NCBI RefSeq assembly: GCF_024172185.1
Contig: NZ_JAMZEC010000001.1
Span: 1,798,001-1,862,000 of the forward strand
From: Nonomuraea roseoviolacea subsp. carminata
GTDB taxonomy: Bacteria; Actinomycetota; Actinomycetes; Streptosporangiales; Streptosporangiaceae
Length of the DNA: 64,000 bases
Reading direction: 5' to 3'
The notes under the pieces were generated by a model. The model made no database searches. It was not told the DNA's origin and saw nothing but the letters and a program-made list of their open reading frames with translations. Position numbers and translations under genes: made by a program. This document shows, piece after piece, positions 9,401 through 18,598 of this stretch (the first letter of the stretch is position 1; each line of letters opens with the position of its first letter).

Positions 9401-12400
9401 GCTGGATCAGTGCTGTCTCGTTGCCCGCGACGTCGTAGACGTGGGTCCAGGTGCGGTCCGCCAGGTTGGGGTGGGCGGTGGTGGAGGGCTCGGTGAGGGT
9501 CTCGATGAGGCCGAGCGTGTTGTACGCGGTCCAGGTGGCGTTGCCGCGGCCGTCGGTCAGGCGGGTCCGCGCCCCCGACGCGTCGTAGCCGAAGCTGGTG
9601 GTGATGGACTCGGTGTCCGAGACGGGCTCGACGAGTTCGGTCAGCTGGTTGGTCGCGTCGAACGTCCGCTTGGTGACGTGCCCCTCGCCGGATGTGACCT
9701 TGGTGAGGTTGCTCGCGAGGTCGTAGCCGTAGCCCCGGGTCTTGACGGTTGCGCCCTGCTTGTCCACGCTCTTCAGGCCGGTCAGGCGGCCGGCGAGGTC
9801 GTAGTCGGCGATGAGGGCGTTGCCGAGGGCGTTCGTGACCTTCGCGGGACGGCCGACCAGGTCGTAGTCGAAGGTCGACGTGTTGGTGACCGGGTCCGTC
9901 TCCGTGCGGACTTCCGACGCGGCGTTGACCGTGTAGGTGGTGGACTTGTTGCTGGGCGGGGTCACCTTCGTGAGGGCGCTGGCGTCGTTGTACTCGTACT
10001 TGGTGACGTAAGCCGCGGTGGTCGGCTTGCGCTCCACGAGCGTGCTGGTGATCCGCCGGCCGAGGTCGTCGTACGTGGCCTCGCTGCGCGCGCCGGTCGG
10101 GTCGATGGCGGCCAGTTCCTCGCCCAGGAGGTCGTAGTGCGAGACCCACTGGCCCGCCGGCTGCCCCTGCGCCGCGGGCGGGTCCGTGACGCGCACCGGG
10201 TTGTCCAGCGCGTCGTACTCGATCGTCGTGACCTGACCGCGGGGGTTCGTCGTCTTCGTCAGACGGCCGGCCTTGTCGTATTCGTAGAGGACCTTGGGCG
10301 TGACGGCCGTGCCGCCGGGCGGCGTGTACGGCATGCCCGTCACCGAGGTGAGCTGACCGGCGCGGTCGAAGCCGGAGGTGGTGATACGGCCTTCCGGATC
10401 GACGGCGTGGGTCTGGCGGCCGACGGCGTCGTAGCCGAACTTCGTGGTGACGCGGTCGTCGCGCGCGGCGCCGGCCTTCTCGACCTTCACCGGCGGTGAC
10501 TTGACCTCGATCAGCTGGTCGTTCAGGTCGTAGCGGAGCGTTGTGGTGAACGCTGCGGCGTCGGCGCCCGACGCGTTGCCCCGGGGATCGACCGCCTCCA
10601 CGATCAAGCCTCGGTCGTCGACCTTCCAGGTGGTCGTCACGTCCTGCCCGTCGTTCTTGACGGTCTGGCGGACGAGACGGTCCTCCTTGTCGTAGGCGTA
10701 CTCGGTCGTCTCCACTCGGGTGGTGCCGGTCGCGGACTGCTTGGTGGCGATGATGTTGCCGTTGGCGTCGTACGTGTAGCCCGTCTTGCGGCCGAGCTCG
10801 TCCGGGTCGAGCGTCTGCGACGTGAGCCTTCCGGCGGCGTCGTAGACATAGTCGACGCGGACCTTGCCACCGCCGGTGACCTGCCGCGTGACGTTGCCTG
10901 CGGCGTCGTAGGTGTTGGCCTCAGTGACGACGTTCCTGCCGGTGATGGCACCGTTCAGCGTGGCGTTGGTGGCCGTGGTCTCCGAGAGCAGGTCGTCGCG
11001 GTAGTAGGTGTAGGAGGTCGTGCGGCCCATCGCGTCCTTGCGCGTGGCCAGCCGCCCGCCGTCATCGTACGAGAACGACTCGAGGGTGATCTCTGCGGGA
11101 GCGGTCGGAGCGACGGGGCTGCCGGTCCAGTTCTTCAGGGTGCGCGAGGCCAGCTCGCCGCGCTTGGTGTAGGTGTAGCCGAAGATCGAGCCGAGCTCGT
11201 CGGTCACCGTGACCTTGGCACCAATCTCGTCCCAGGCGGTGCGGATGACGCCGCCCTCGGGATCGGTGGCAGTCTCCTCTCGGCCGTGGGTGTCGTAGGT
11301 GTAGGCGAAGACCTGCTCCTGGTCGCCGCCGGTCAGGTCCTTGACGGTCTCCGAGAGGGTGTTGCTGTCCGGGTCGTACGCGTACGTGGTCTGCGCGGTG
11401 TGGGTGACGCCGGTGACCTCGTTCTTGACCCCCGGGCTGGTCTGGGTGGCGATCCGTCCCAGCAGGTCGTAGGTGTAGGTCGTCTTGGCGCCGTCCGGCT
11501 GAGCCTTCGAGATCTCGGTCTCGCTCGTCACACGTCCCAGGACGTCGAACTCGGAGGCGACGACCAGGCCCTCGGGCATGGTCTGCTCGGCGAGGTCGCC
11601 GGCGGACGTGTAGCGGTAGCTCGTCGCGTTGTTCCGGGCGTCGGTGCGCGACTTCACCAGGCCGGCCGGCGTCGTGCCACCGCGTACGGCGGGCTCGGTG
11701 CCGTCGGTGTAGGCGATCGTGGCCGAGCGGCCGTTGGGGAAGTCGGGCGTCGCCGGGGTGATCTGCTTGGTCTGCTCGCCGTACTGGTTGTACTCGAAGG
11801 TCGTGGCGTAGGTGTTGTCAGTGGAGCTGCTGGAGCGGGCGTCACGCACCTTCAGGACGCGGTCGTTGCGCAGGTCGAACTTGTCGTCCTTGTTGAGGTA
11901 GTACTCCGTGTAGGTGGTCTGGCAGCTGTCGAAGGTGCGGCAGGTCTCGGTGGAGAGGGTGTTGCCGCGCTCGTCGTTCTGCCAGTAGACCCCGGTGCCA
12001 TTAGGATCCCGGCGTTCCGACAGGTAGCCGCCCGTGTCATAGGAGTACGTGGTCTGCTTGCCCAGCTGGTCGGTCTTGGACATCAGCCGGTAGCCGCGCC
12101 ACGCGTCGTGGACAGCCGTGATCTTCTCGTTCTTCGGGTCGGTGACCACGACCGTGGAGGTGCCGGCGGCGCGGTCGATGATGCGCTCGCCCAGTTGCCA
12201 AGTTCCGCCGTGCTGGTCGGTGTGGGTCTTGATGCGCTCGGTGGCGGGGTCGTAGGTGTTGACGGCCCAGATCCGGCCGGACGGGAGCGTGATCTTGGTC
12301 AGGAGGTGGGGCGCCTGGAGGCGGGCGGCGTAGTGGCGGGCCACCTCGGTGGCCGACAGGGGGCGGTCGTAGAGGGCCACCTCGTCCAGCGAGGCCGCCA

Positions 12401-14522
12401 ATCCACCACCGCCGAGATCCAGATAGTCCAGCTCGTTGGTGCCGGTGATGGGACCGTTGAGCGTCCCAGCGACCTGTCCGTCCAGGTACAGCGTCTGCAC
12501 GTCACCGCCGGCGGCGAGCACGACGTGGTGCCACGCACCATCCTTGACCGTGGCGTTGGTGACGATCGGGGTGGTGGTCTGGTGGAACGACGCCGACAGC
12601 TTGCCGGCCGACGTGATCTCCAGCATCGGCTTGGAGGTGCTGTCGAAGGAGCCGTGCGCCCGCATGATCGTGCCGGTGCCGGTGGTCTTGAACCACAGCT
12701 CCGCCGAGGCCCACTTGCCGACCCTGGGCATGAAGCCGCCCGGCAGGGTTATGTTGGCGCTGGTAGAGGCGGCGATGTCCACAGCCGTGTCGGCGGCACC
12801 GGCCAGCGCTCCCGGCTTGCCCAGGGTGACATCGTCGTCGTAGTAAATGTCCTCGGCGCCCCAACCCAGGTCCTTGCCCTGGTAGCCCGTGCTCTCGCCG
12901 AGCCTCCAGTAGCCGAGCGGGTCGGAGTCCAGGACCGTGCTGCGATACAGCGACCCGGGGCTGTGCTCGTAGAGGGTGCAGCCGCCCGCGGGGTCGCACA
13001 CCTTCTCCAACACGTCGCCGTTGTAGGTGTAGGACCAGGTCAGCGGCTTGCCGTCCACGGGGTCGGTCGAGACCGCGGTGATGTGCGCGCCGGTCCAGGC
13101 GAAGGTGAGCGAGCGGCCACCTGGGGCGGTCGCCTTGGAGAGCTTGCCGTCGGTCCCGTACGTGAGTTCCTGGACGCGTCCACGGTTGTCCGTCATCTTC
13201 AGCAACCGGCCGGCGCTGTCGAACAGGTAAGACGTGGAGGACTTGTCCATCAACCGCCAACTACCGTCGGCGTTCTTGGCGAGCGTGGCGTACATACCGG
13301 GTGGCGGCTGGTAGCCGCCGTCGTCCTTCTTGGCGAACCGCACTTGGCGGCCGTCAGGGTAGGTGACCAGGGCGGCCTCGCGGCCGGCCACGTTCTCCGG
13401 GAGGATCCGCATGTCCCACCGGGTCGCCCAGCCCGCGCCGAAGGCGCCGTCACGCCGCGGGTCCATGCTGTTGAAGGACCGCACCACCGACAGCGGCGGC
13501 CCGGCAGCCGCGACCTGCAGGTCGGTGAACGTGGTGGTGTAGTTGCCGGACTGCTGGTTGAACTCCTGGCCGTTGACTCCCCGTATCGACAACTGTGACG
13601 TGATGGTGGGCTGCCGGACGCCCACCACCAACGTGTAGATGTCGGAGTAGCCGCTCTGACCGCCGATCGTCGAAGCGTCGCTGACCTGGACCCGCCACCA
13701 GTACTGACGGCCCCACGCCAGCGTGCCCTCGGGGACCGTCCAGGTGCTGTACTCGTTGCAGCAGAACGGGTCGTGCGTGGTGCAACGGGACATCGACGGC
13801 GTTTCGCAGATCTCAAACTTGTAGCCGATTGAGCCGCCGTACCAGGTGGTGGCGGTGACGTGCAGCGTGGGCTCCGTCGTCATCACCTGGATGCCGTTGT
13901 CAGGCGACATCGACGTCACGCTGGGGGGCGGTGGCTTGGGGCAGTCGCCGATCAACATCCAGCCGGTCGGCTGCTCATTCGGGGGATAGCTGTTCAGGTT
14001 CGCCGGGATGTTCTGGATGGCCTTCCAGATGCGCTGACCCGCCGCGACATAGGTGCCGTATGCCACGTACACGCCCTTTTGCCACGGCGAGTACGAGCCA
14101 CACGGCGGATCACACTGCTGCCAGGGGTTACAAGCCTGCGTCGAAGTCACCCCTGCCTTCGTCGCGGTGGGGCTGGGGGTGGGCGAGGTCTGGCGAGGGG
14201 ACGCGGTGCGCCGCACCCTCACCAGTCCGGAACGTTCCTCCTGCGGCAACGCCTTCTTCAGCGGCTTGGCCTTGCCCTTCGGCGTCCCTGGATCCGCAGT
14301 CGTGCGGGTCGCATTGGCCGGTGCCAGCGACGGTAGGCCGGCGGCGGTTCCCCAAGACTGCTTCGGCGTCTCGGCCGAGCCTCCCGCGACCTGCGGCACT
14401 TTCACGGAGGCGGCCGCCACCACCGGTTGCGGGTCGAGCCCCAGCAGCCCGGGAAGCATCACGGCCAAGACCGTGATCACCAGGATGCGGGCACGACGAT
14501 CCCAAGGCAGCAAGCGGCGCAT
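6477..14522 (-). CDS. Secreted RHS/YD-repeat polymorphic toxin with Hint domain
   Basis: A 2681-residue protein. The N-terminal signal peptide has basic residues and then a hydrophobic run ending near VVAAA. About 136-190 is a chitin-binding-like module (YSPWQKGVYVAYGTYV). A fibronectin-like region and the RHS N-terminal region follow. About 534-735 is a LamG-type domain (GYWRLGE, WHHVVLAAGG). Some 1,250 residues of YD repeats come next, then the RHS core near 2040-2120 (YNPYGE, ARWYQPGTGTFASGDTW) and a hydrophobic segment near 2200. Residues about 2420-2562 form a Hint domain (SFVEGTKVLMADGS to HNDGW) that probably autocleaves to free the last 117 residues. That C-terminal toxin has QNGNHRAEILLRW, and I do not recognise its family. 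GGAG lies 11 bases before the ATG. Confidence 0.93.
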   Translation of the reverse strand: MRRLLPWDRRARILVITVLAVMLPGLLGLDPQPVVAAASVKVPQVAGGSAETPKQSWGTAAGLPSLAPANATRTTADPGTPKGKAKPLKKALPQEERSGLVRVRRTASPRQTSPTPSPTATKAGVTSTQACNPWQQCDPPCGSYSPWQKGVYVAYGTYVAAGQRIWKAIQNIPANLNSYPPNEQPTGWMLIGDCPKPPPPSVTSMSPDNGIQVMTTEPTLHVTATTWYGGSIGYKFEICETPSMSRCTTHDPFCCNEYSTWTVPEGTLAWGRQYWWRVQVSDASTIGGQSGYSDIYTLVVGVRQPTITSQLSIRGVNGQEFNQQSGNYTTTFTDLQVAAAGPPLSVVRSFNSMDPRRDGAFGAGWATRWDMRILPENVAGREAALVTYPDGRQVRFAKKDDGGYQPPPGMYATLAKNADGSWRLMDKSSTSYLFDSAGRLLKMTDNRGRVQELTYGTDGKLSKATAPGGRSLTFAWTGAHITAVSTDPVDGKPLTWSYTYNGDVLEKVCDPAGGCTLYEHSPGSLYRSTVLDSDPLGYWRLGESTGYQGKDLGWGAEDIYYDDDVTLGKPGALAGAADTAVDIAASTSANITLPGGFMPRVGKWASAELWFKTTGTGTIMRAHGSFDSTSKPMLEITSAGKLSASFHQTTTPIVTNATVKDGAWHHVVLAAGGDVQTLYLDGQVAGTLNGPITGTNELDYLDLGGGGLAASLDEVALYDRPLSATEVARHYAARLQAPHLLTKITLPSGRIWAVNTYDPATERIKTHTDQHGGTWQLGERIIDRAAGTSTVVVTDPKNEKITAVHDAWRGYRLMSKTDQLGKQTTYSYDTGGYLSERRDPNGTGVYWQNDERGNTLSTETCRTFDSCQTTYTEYYLNKDDKFDLRNDRVLKVRDARSSSSTDNTYATTFEYNQYGEQTKQITPATPDFPNGRSATIAYTDGTEPAVRGGTTPAGLVKSRTDARNNATSYRYTSAGDLAEQTMPEGLVVASEFDVLGRVTSETEISKAQPDGAKTTYTYDLLGRIATQTSPGVKNEVTGVTHTAQTTYAYDPDSNTLSETVKDLTGGDQEQVFAYTYDTHGREETATDPEGGVIRTAWDEIGAKVTVTDELGSIFGYTYTKRGELASRTLKNWTGSPVAPTAPAEITLESFSYDDGGRLATRKDAMGRTTSYTYYRDDLLSETTATNATLNGAITGRNVVTEANTYDAAGNVTRQVTGGGKVRVDYVYDAAGRLTSQTLDPDELGRKTGYTYDANGNIIATKQSATGTTRVETTEYAYDKEDRLVRQTVKNDGQDVTTTWKVDDRGLIVEAVDPRGNASGADAAAFTTTLRYDLNDQLIEVKSPPVKVEKAGAARDDRVTTKFGYDAVGRQTHAVDPEGRITTSGFDRAGQLTSVTGMPYTPPGGTAVTPKVLYEYDKAGRLTKTTNPRGQVTTIEYDALDNPVRVTDPPAAQGQPAGQWVSHYDLLGEELAAIDPTGARSEATYDDLGRRITSTLVERKPTTAAYVTKYEYNDASALTKVTPPSNKSTTYTVNAASEVRTETDPVTNTSTFDYDLVGRPAKVTNALGNALIADYDLAGRLTGLKSVDKQGATVKTRGYGYDLASNLTKVTSGEGHVTKRTFDATNQLTELVEPVSDTESITTSFGYDASGARTRLTDGRGNATWTAYNTLGLIETLTEPSTTAHPNLADRTWTHVYDVAGNETALIQPGGVRLDREFDLLDRVTKVSGSGEGLYTDDKTYGYDLADRVTKMNDQVLEYNDRSLLTKVSGPTGQTSAFGYDPMGNPTQRIDASGTTTYTWDDDNRLRTVTDPVSGRTNTYDYDKADRLSTVASTNPVNTQVYTYDAVDRVATHTLKNSTGGQLAKITYGWDKDDNLTSKITEGTAGAGNNTYGYDHAGRLTSWKGPDGTTTTYKWDASGNRIQAGNKTYTYDERNRLTSGDGTDYTYTPRGTLATETKNGTTKHLTFDAFDRLINDGDATYTYDAFDRMATRQTRTTQQRFAYAGLSNDVVAITDQAGAVQSKYGRDPFGGLVSVKEGANAALGAFTDIHDDLVGTFSGTALSGSTAYNPYGEVLAQTGTKSALGYQGEYTDPDTGKVNMHARWYQPGTGTFASGDTWTLPAEPSIQANRYAYANASPLTGSDPTGHYVDLGNGSGDPKKIISPAEVLARREAAKQPPAKPAQQQPVKPALKGRGARLGLFGVLLLTIASVQTRKIKYTTLEAETPIKPGRKIGTGSSPYGDDRREPKQPVKPKKKVGGKPQGRRPTTTSSTPHQQPHGCAIAGGCGQPKCSSPSCRKIPTTENLDDRGRKPTKQSTIHGPCKSPCTPPPCPKSRCGAPENCAPGQPCAHPDQIFISGDAVAELYGVDPDAYENPIINCDASRYGMGTCEDGIAAVDPENTEIESGDPPPPPIFTCDPPNSFVEGTKVLMADGSTKPIEDIKIGDKVFAADPATGRTGPQLVTALIAGQGMKRLVKITVDADGRKGDRIGAVVATDNHPFWIPALKAWIPAGQLQRGMWLQTAAGTYVQITSIASWTAVRQVHNLTVDRAHTYHVLAGDQAILVHNDGWNPFKKKSGSARPSRPEPNATIQDLLRYGRPDVDGSKESRDKLERASKMQDWQMLDSIFEPLEGEVGYLRVGPDGKNLQNGNHRAEILLRWAADPHDDDWDYDTKIYIANHKPC

Positions 14523-14880
14523 ACGCCGTCACACTCCGAACCACGTGGGGCATCCCCGAGGGGACGCCGGACGAAGCTCCACCCCGTCTGAGCCAGATGA
14601 CAAGGTCTCTGACTCGCGCGGCTCGGAGCGCGTTGCTCAAACGGACGAAGCGTAACTTCCACCCGAAACAGCCACAAGATCGAATTAAGTCATACAAAGA
14701 TCACGGATGGTGACTTACCACTCTTGAGCCCAGCCACAAGAGGGCGAGACGGGCCTTGCCGCCAGTCCGGCCGGCTCGTCAACTGGCTCACGGGCACTAC
14801 GCAAGTGATACGCGAGCGCTCTGCGGAGGAAGAAAAGTGCCGCCGACTCTCCTTGATTCGCCACCATGCCGCAAATAGGG
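14523..14880 (-). promoter_or_regulatory. Upstream region of the RHS gene
   Basis: This 358-base gap lies between the RHS start and the stop of the E2 gene on the same strand. GGCATCCCC and GGGGACGCC near 14549-14568 can form a hairpin in the RHS leader. An AT-rich stretch at about 14680-14720 is the likely promoter area, but I cannot fix -35 and -10 boxes. No credible gene is seen. Confidence 0.4.
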
Positions 14881-15993
14881 TCAATGGCGCCTCAGGCCGC
14901 CTTCGCTACTTCCAGCATCTCGTCGAGCGACGAACTCACCGGCCTCCGGTGACTCCAGCGACTCCTTCAATGCCTGGAGGAAGAGGATCGCGTCGCGGCC
15001 GTTGTTGAGGCGGTGGTCGTAGGCGAGGCCGATCGTCGCCACCGTACGGTCCCCCTCCGGCTGTGGTGAGGCCAGGGCGAGGGCGCAGGCGTGGCCCGGG
15101 GCGATGATCGGGATGGCCAGGACGATGTCCGGGTCGTGGTGCAGGGTGACCGCGATGTTCGCACCCCGGAGGTCAGCTTCCCTGAAGGTGCCGTGCTGGG
15201 CGTGCTTGCGGAAGGCGGTCATGGTCTCGGCGATCTCCGAGAGCGACGGGCGGCCGGGGATGACCGGGACGTACAGGCCCGTGCCCAGGTCGATGGTCAC
15301 CCCCACCGCGGGCGTGTCGGGGATCGTGGCGGTCGACTCGTCCACGAGTTCGGCGAAGAACATCGGGTGCTTGTCGTGCAGGGACGCCACCGCGGCGATG
15401 AGCAGGTCCGGGAGGCCGACCAGTTTGCGGAGTCGTCTGGTGAGGTCGCGGGTCAGGGTCAGGGCCGCTCCGACGTCCACCTTGATCGCGGTGTACGCGG
15501 CGGGGATGGTCCGGTGGGAGAGCGTCACGGTCCGAACCACCGCCCTCTGGTGGACCGAGAGGGCCGCCTGCGAGGCTGAGGAGCCGGACGCCGCCAGGCG
15601 TTCGACGTCCGCGCGGCGCACCACCTTCACGTCCAGGGTGTGGACCAGCGCCGGGTCGAGGCCGAGGCTGTCGATGAGCTCCTGGGCCGGGGCCGTGATG
15701 ATCGGCCCCGCTGTCTTCTCCTCGCGTGCCGGGGCGGGGCTCGGCGCGGCGGGCTCCGCGTCGCCGGACGTGACCCGCGCCAGCAGGTCCCCCGGGCGGC
15801 AGACGGCCCCCTGCGCCAGCAGGTGCGTGAGCGTGCCGTCCTCCTCCGCCGTCAGCTCCTCCACCGCCTTCGACGTCTCCAGCGTCGCCACCGGCTCGTC
15901 GCGCCGCACCGGCGCGCCGTCCGCGGCGAGCCACTCCAGCAGCGTGTACTCCGAGTCGTTGTTGTTGAGCTTCGGGACGCGGAGCTCACCCAT
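14881..15993 (-). CDS. 2-oxoacid dehydrogenase E2 acyltransferase
   Basis: A 370-residue dihydrolipoamide acyltransferase. The N-terminal lipoyl domain has the lipoylated Lys in ETSKAVEE. A degenerate E3/E1-binding domain (APAQELIDSLG) follows, then the catalytic domain. The active-site signature is YDHRLNNG: the His is present, but the usual HxxxDG Asp is Asn. It would move the acyl group from E1-bound lipoamide to CoA. Its ATG at 15993 overlaps the E1beta stop by 8 bases, so the three genes form one operon. No E3 gene is nearby. Substrate (pyruvate, acetoin or branched-chain acid) cannot be told from sequence. Confidence 0.9.
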   Translation of the reverse strand: MGELRVPKLNNNDSEYTLLEWLAADGAPVRRDEPVATLETSKAVEELTAEEDGTLTHLLAQGAVCRPGDLLARVTSGDAEPAAPSPAPAREEKTAGPIITAPAQELIDSLGLDPALVHTLDVKVVRRADVERLAASGSSASQAALSVHQRAVVRTVTLSHRTIPAAYTAIKVDVGAALTLTRDLTRRLRKLVGLPDLLIAAVASLHDKHPMFFAELVDESTATIPDTPAVGVTIDLGTGLYVPVIPGRPSLSEIAETMTAFRKHAQHGTFREADLRGANIAVTLHHDPDIVLAIPIIAPGHACALALASPQPEGDRTVATIGLAYDHRLNNGRDAILFLQALKESLESPEAGEFVARRDAGSSEGGLRRH

Positions 15994-16990
15994 GCAGGCC
16001 CTCCAGTACGGCCGAGCGGATCGTCGTGTCCTGCACCAGCACCTCCCGCTCCAGGTGGACGGCCGTCGGGATGACGCTCGGGGCCGAGCTGACCAGGGCG
16101 ACGGGGCGGCGCAGCGTCCCCCACAGGCGCGCGTGCAGGCCGGCCGCGACGTGCTCGCCCCACGTGCCGCCGGCCGTGCCGTCCTCCGCGACGCACACGA
16201 GCCCGGTACGGGCCAGCAGCGGCACGAGCCCCGGCACCCCCGCCGGGTCGAACGGGTGCAACCGCGACGGTACGAGCAGCGCGCCCGCCAGGTCGTGCTC
16301 CAGCAGGAGAGCGCGCATGGCCGACACCGCCCGGTGGACGAGGCCGCCGGGCACGATCAGCGTGTAGTCCGGGTCTCCCCCGTCGGCCAGCTCCACCACG
16401 GCGACGTCGTCCACCGTCCGCCAGGCGAACAGCTCGTCCACGGCCCCTTCCCCGTACATGGGACGGGTGTAGAGGACCTTGTCCTCGAACAGCAGACACG
16501 GCTCGCCGAGCGCGAGCATGCGGTCGAGGACGACGCGGTTGTCGTGGAACGGCGTCACCTCGAACAGCGACAACCCCGGCACCCCGAGGAAGTGCTTCTG
16601 CAGCGTCTGGCTGTGCGTGGGGCCGTAGCCGCGGTGCCCGCCGGACGGGCAGCGGACGACCAGCGGCATGGGGACGCGCCGGCCGTACATGGTGACCGAC
16701 TTGGCGGCGAAGTTCACGATCTGGTCGAACGCGAGGGCCGCGAAGTCGCCGAACATGATCTCGACCACAGCCTTGTCCCCCGCCAGCGCCAGCCCGGCGG
16801 CGACGCCGGCGATGGCGCCCTCGCTCAGCGGCGTCGCGAGGACGCGGTCCGGGAAGCGCTCCGACAGCCCTTTGGTGATCTTGAAGGCGCCGCCGTACGG
16901 GTCGAGGATGTCCTCGCCGAGGACGTACACGGACGGGTCGTCCCGGAGCAGGCCGTGCAGCGCCCGGTTGAGGTTCTCCCCCACCCTCAT
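15986..16990 (-). CDS. 2-oxoacid dehydrogenase E1 beta subunit
   Basis: A 334-residue transketolase-like beta subunit. Signatures include VLGEDILDPYGGAFKITKGL, TPLSEGAIAGVAAGLAL and EIMFGDFAALAFDQIVNFAA. The C-terminal transketolase domain ends with VQDTTIRSAVLEGLHG. It forms the thiamine-diphosphate active site together with the alpha subunit. The start is taken at 16990, where ATGA overlaps the E1alpha stop; a long upstream extension in this frame is antisense-like noise inside E1alpha. Confidence 0.9.
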   Translation of the reverse strand: MRVGENLNRALHGLLRDDPSVYVLGEDILDPYGGAFKITKGLSERFPDRVLATPLSEGAIAGVAAGLALAGDKAVVEIMFGDFAALAFDQIVNFAAKSVTMYGRRVPMPLVVRCPSGGHRGYGPTHSQTLQKHFLGVPGLSLFEVTPFHDNRVVLDRMLALGEPCLLFEDKVLYTRPMYGEGAVDELFAWRTVDDVAVVELADGGDPDYTLIVPGGLVHRAVSAMRALLLEHDLAGALLVPSRLHPFDPAGVPGLVPLLARTGLVCVAEDGTAGGTWGEHVAAGLHARLWGTLRRPVALVSSAPSVIPTAVHLEREVLVQDTTIRSAVLEGLHG

Positions 16991-17874
16991 GCGCATGCGC
17001 CGCCCCATGACGCGAGCGGCCGGGCGGTGACCTCGGCGGCGACGCGCTCGACCCGGTCGCGGGCCGCGGCCTCGATCCGGGCCGACTGGGCGGGGTGCGC
17101 GGCCCGGTAGGCGGCGTACCAGTCGGCCGGCGGCGCGCCCGGCGGCCGGACGTCGTCGCCCTTGCTGTGCGGGCCCAGCCGGTGGGTGCGGAACTCCAGC
17201 ACGAGCGGCCCGGGATCCGTCCGCATCTCCTCGATCAGCGGCGCCACCTCGTGCCTGACGGCGGTGACGTCCAGGGCGTCGAGCGCGTGGTGCCGGACGC
17301 CGAACGCCGCCGCCCGTCCCGCCACCGTGCCGGCCATCTGCGCCGACGTGGGCGTGGACTGGGCGATGCCGTTGTGCTCGACGACGACCAGGAGCGGCAG
17401 CCGCCAGAGCGCGGCCATGTTCAGCGCCTCGTACACCGCCCCCTCGCCCCAGGTGCCGTCGCCGATGTACGCGCATGCCAGCGTGCCGGGCTCGTGCCGC
17501 CTGAGGTGGAGCGCCACCCCGGCGGCCACGGGCATGCTCTGTCCCTGCACGCCGGTGGACAGGTAGCGTCCGCGCCGCAGGTGCTGGCTGCCGCCCACCC
17601 CGTCGCAGACGGCCCCCTTACGACCCATGATCTCGGCCAGCAGCCCCTCGGGGTCGTCGAAGCGGGCCAGGTAGTGGCCGTGGCCGCGGTGGTTGCTGAA
17701 GATCCAGTCGCTGTCGCGGAGCAGGGGCCGCAGCGAGACGGGGACGTACTCCTGCCCGAGGCAGGTGTGGGTGGTGCCGTTGAGCTCCCCCTGCTCGAAG
17801 AGCGCGAGCAGTTTCCGCTCGAAGCAGCGGATCAGCAGGAGCAGTGCCAAGTCCTCGTCAGCCAGCCCGTTCAT
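16987..17874 (-). CDS. 2-oxoacid dehydrogenase E1 alpha subunit
   Basis: A 295-residue thiamine-diphosphate subunit. The cofactor motif runs from GDGTWGEGAVYEAL to VVEHN, and SNHRGHGHYLARF and GGSQHL are typical of the family. It decarboxylates a 2-oxoacid and hands the acyl group to E2. I chose the ATG at 17874, which has AAGGGG upstream. An ATG 63 bases earlier adds an unusual Phe/Arg-rich tail. It is the first gene of the E1alpha-E1beta-E2 operon and is divergent from the gene at 18107. Confidence 0.88.
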   Translation of the reverse strand: MNGLADEDLALLLLIRCFERKLLALFEQGELNGTTHTCLGQEYVPVSLRPLLRDSDWIFSNHRGHGHYLARFDDPEGLLAEIMGRKGAVCDGVGGSQHLRRGRYLSTGVQGQSMPVAAGVALHLRRHEPGTLACAYIGDGTWGEGAVYEALNMAALWRLPLLVVVEHNGIAQSTPTSAQMAGTVAGRAAAFGVRHHALDALDVTAVRHEVAPLIEEMRTDPGPLVLEFRTHRLGPHSKGDDVRPPGAPPADWYAAYRAAHPAQSARIEAAARDRVERVAAEVTARPLASWGGACA

Positions 17875-18106
17875 AGGCCCCTTGAGTCCCCGAAAAACGC
17901 GGAAAAAGCCTGAAAAATCCCTGGAAAGGCTATCCAACCGTGCCTATCCCGTCCACAGTCTCGATCAAGCCGCGCGTCCCCTCGATGTAAGCGCCGAACG
18001 GTCTTCTGATCGCTCCCCGTACGGGACTACCTTCTGATCCATGACCCCTCTGGAGCCACTGAGATCCCCCTACCGGCCACGCCGGATCCGGTCCTTAGGC
18101 GTGACC

Positions 18107-18499
18107 ATGACCGCCGGGTGGAGCGTGAAGGTCATCGGCATCACGGCGGAAGGAGAGCTGCCCGACGACTTCGAGGTGGAGGCCGCGCTCCAGGCGGCCG
18201 AGCAGGACCTGCCCGACGGGGGCGGGGTGGCGTTCGTCATCGTGGACCGCGGCACCGACGCGCTGTGGGCGAGCGTCTGCTGGTGGCACTCCGACATCCT
18301 GTTCCAGCGGCAGTGGCGGGCCGAGCGGGGCTCGACCGACCTGCGCCGGCTGCCGCCCGACGCGCCGGTCGGCTGCGTCTGGCAGTTGCTGGCCATCGAC
18401 TGCGAACGGCGGGCCTGGGTGGAGCACGTGCTGACCCGGCCGCACGACCCCGACCTCACCGGCTACCTGGCCGCCGACCCCATGGTGGAGGCGAGCTGA
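18107..18499 (+). CDS. Conserved hypothetical protein
   Basis: A 130-residue soluble protein of no family I recognise. It contains an acidic stretch (AEGELPDDFEVEAALQAAEQ) and a Trp-rich middle (DALWASVCWWHSDILFQRQW). No signal peptide or membrane helix. The ATG at 18107 was chosen. An in-frame ATG at 18041 lacks a ribosome site and adds a basic, Arg/Pro-rich tail. It is divergent from the dehydrogenase operon. Confidence 0.6.
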   Translation: MTAGWSVKVIGITAEGELPDDFEVEAALQAAEQDLPDGGGVAFVIVDRGTDALWASVCWWHSDILFQRQWRAERGSTDLRRLPPDAPVGCVWQLLAIDCERRAWVEHVLTRPHDPDLTGYLAADPMVEAS

Positions 18500-18598
18500 C
18501 GGACGATCTTAAGGACACCGGAAGGGGATCGTAAGGGCGCCCCGGCATCGTGGAACACGTCGGAAGACGGACGAACCCCACGAACGAAAGGCACCACG

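Noticed and set aside
11286..13598. 770-codon plus-strand frame inside the RHS gene
   Set aside because: Repetitive Val/Gly/Arg composition mirroring the YD repeats, with no domain; antisense shadow.
15986..17476. 496-codon frame containing E1beta with a long N-terminal extension
   Set aside because: The extension is antisense-like noise within E1alpha; the ATGA overlap at 16990 marks the real start.
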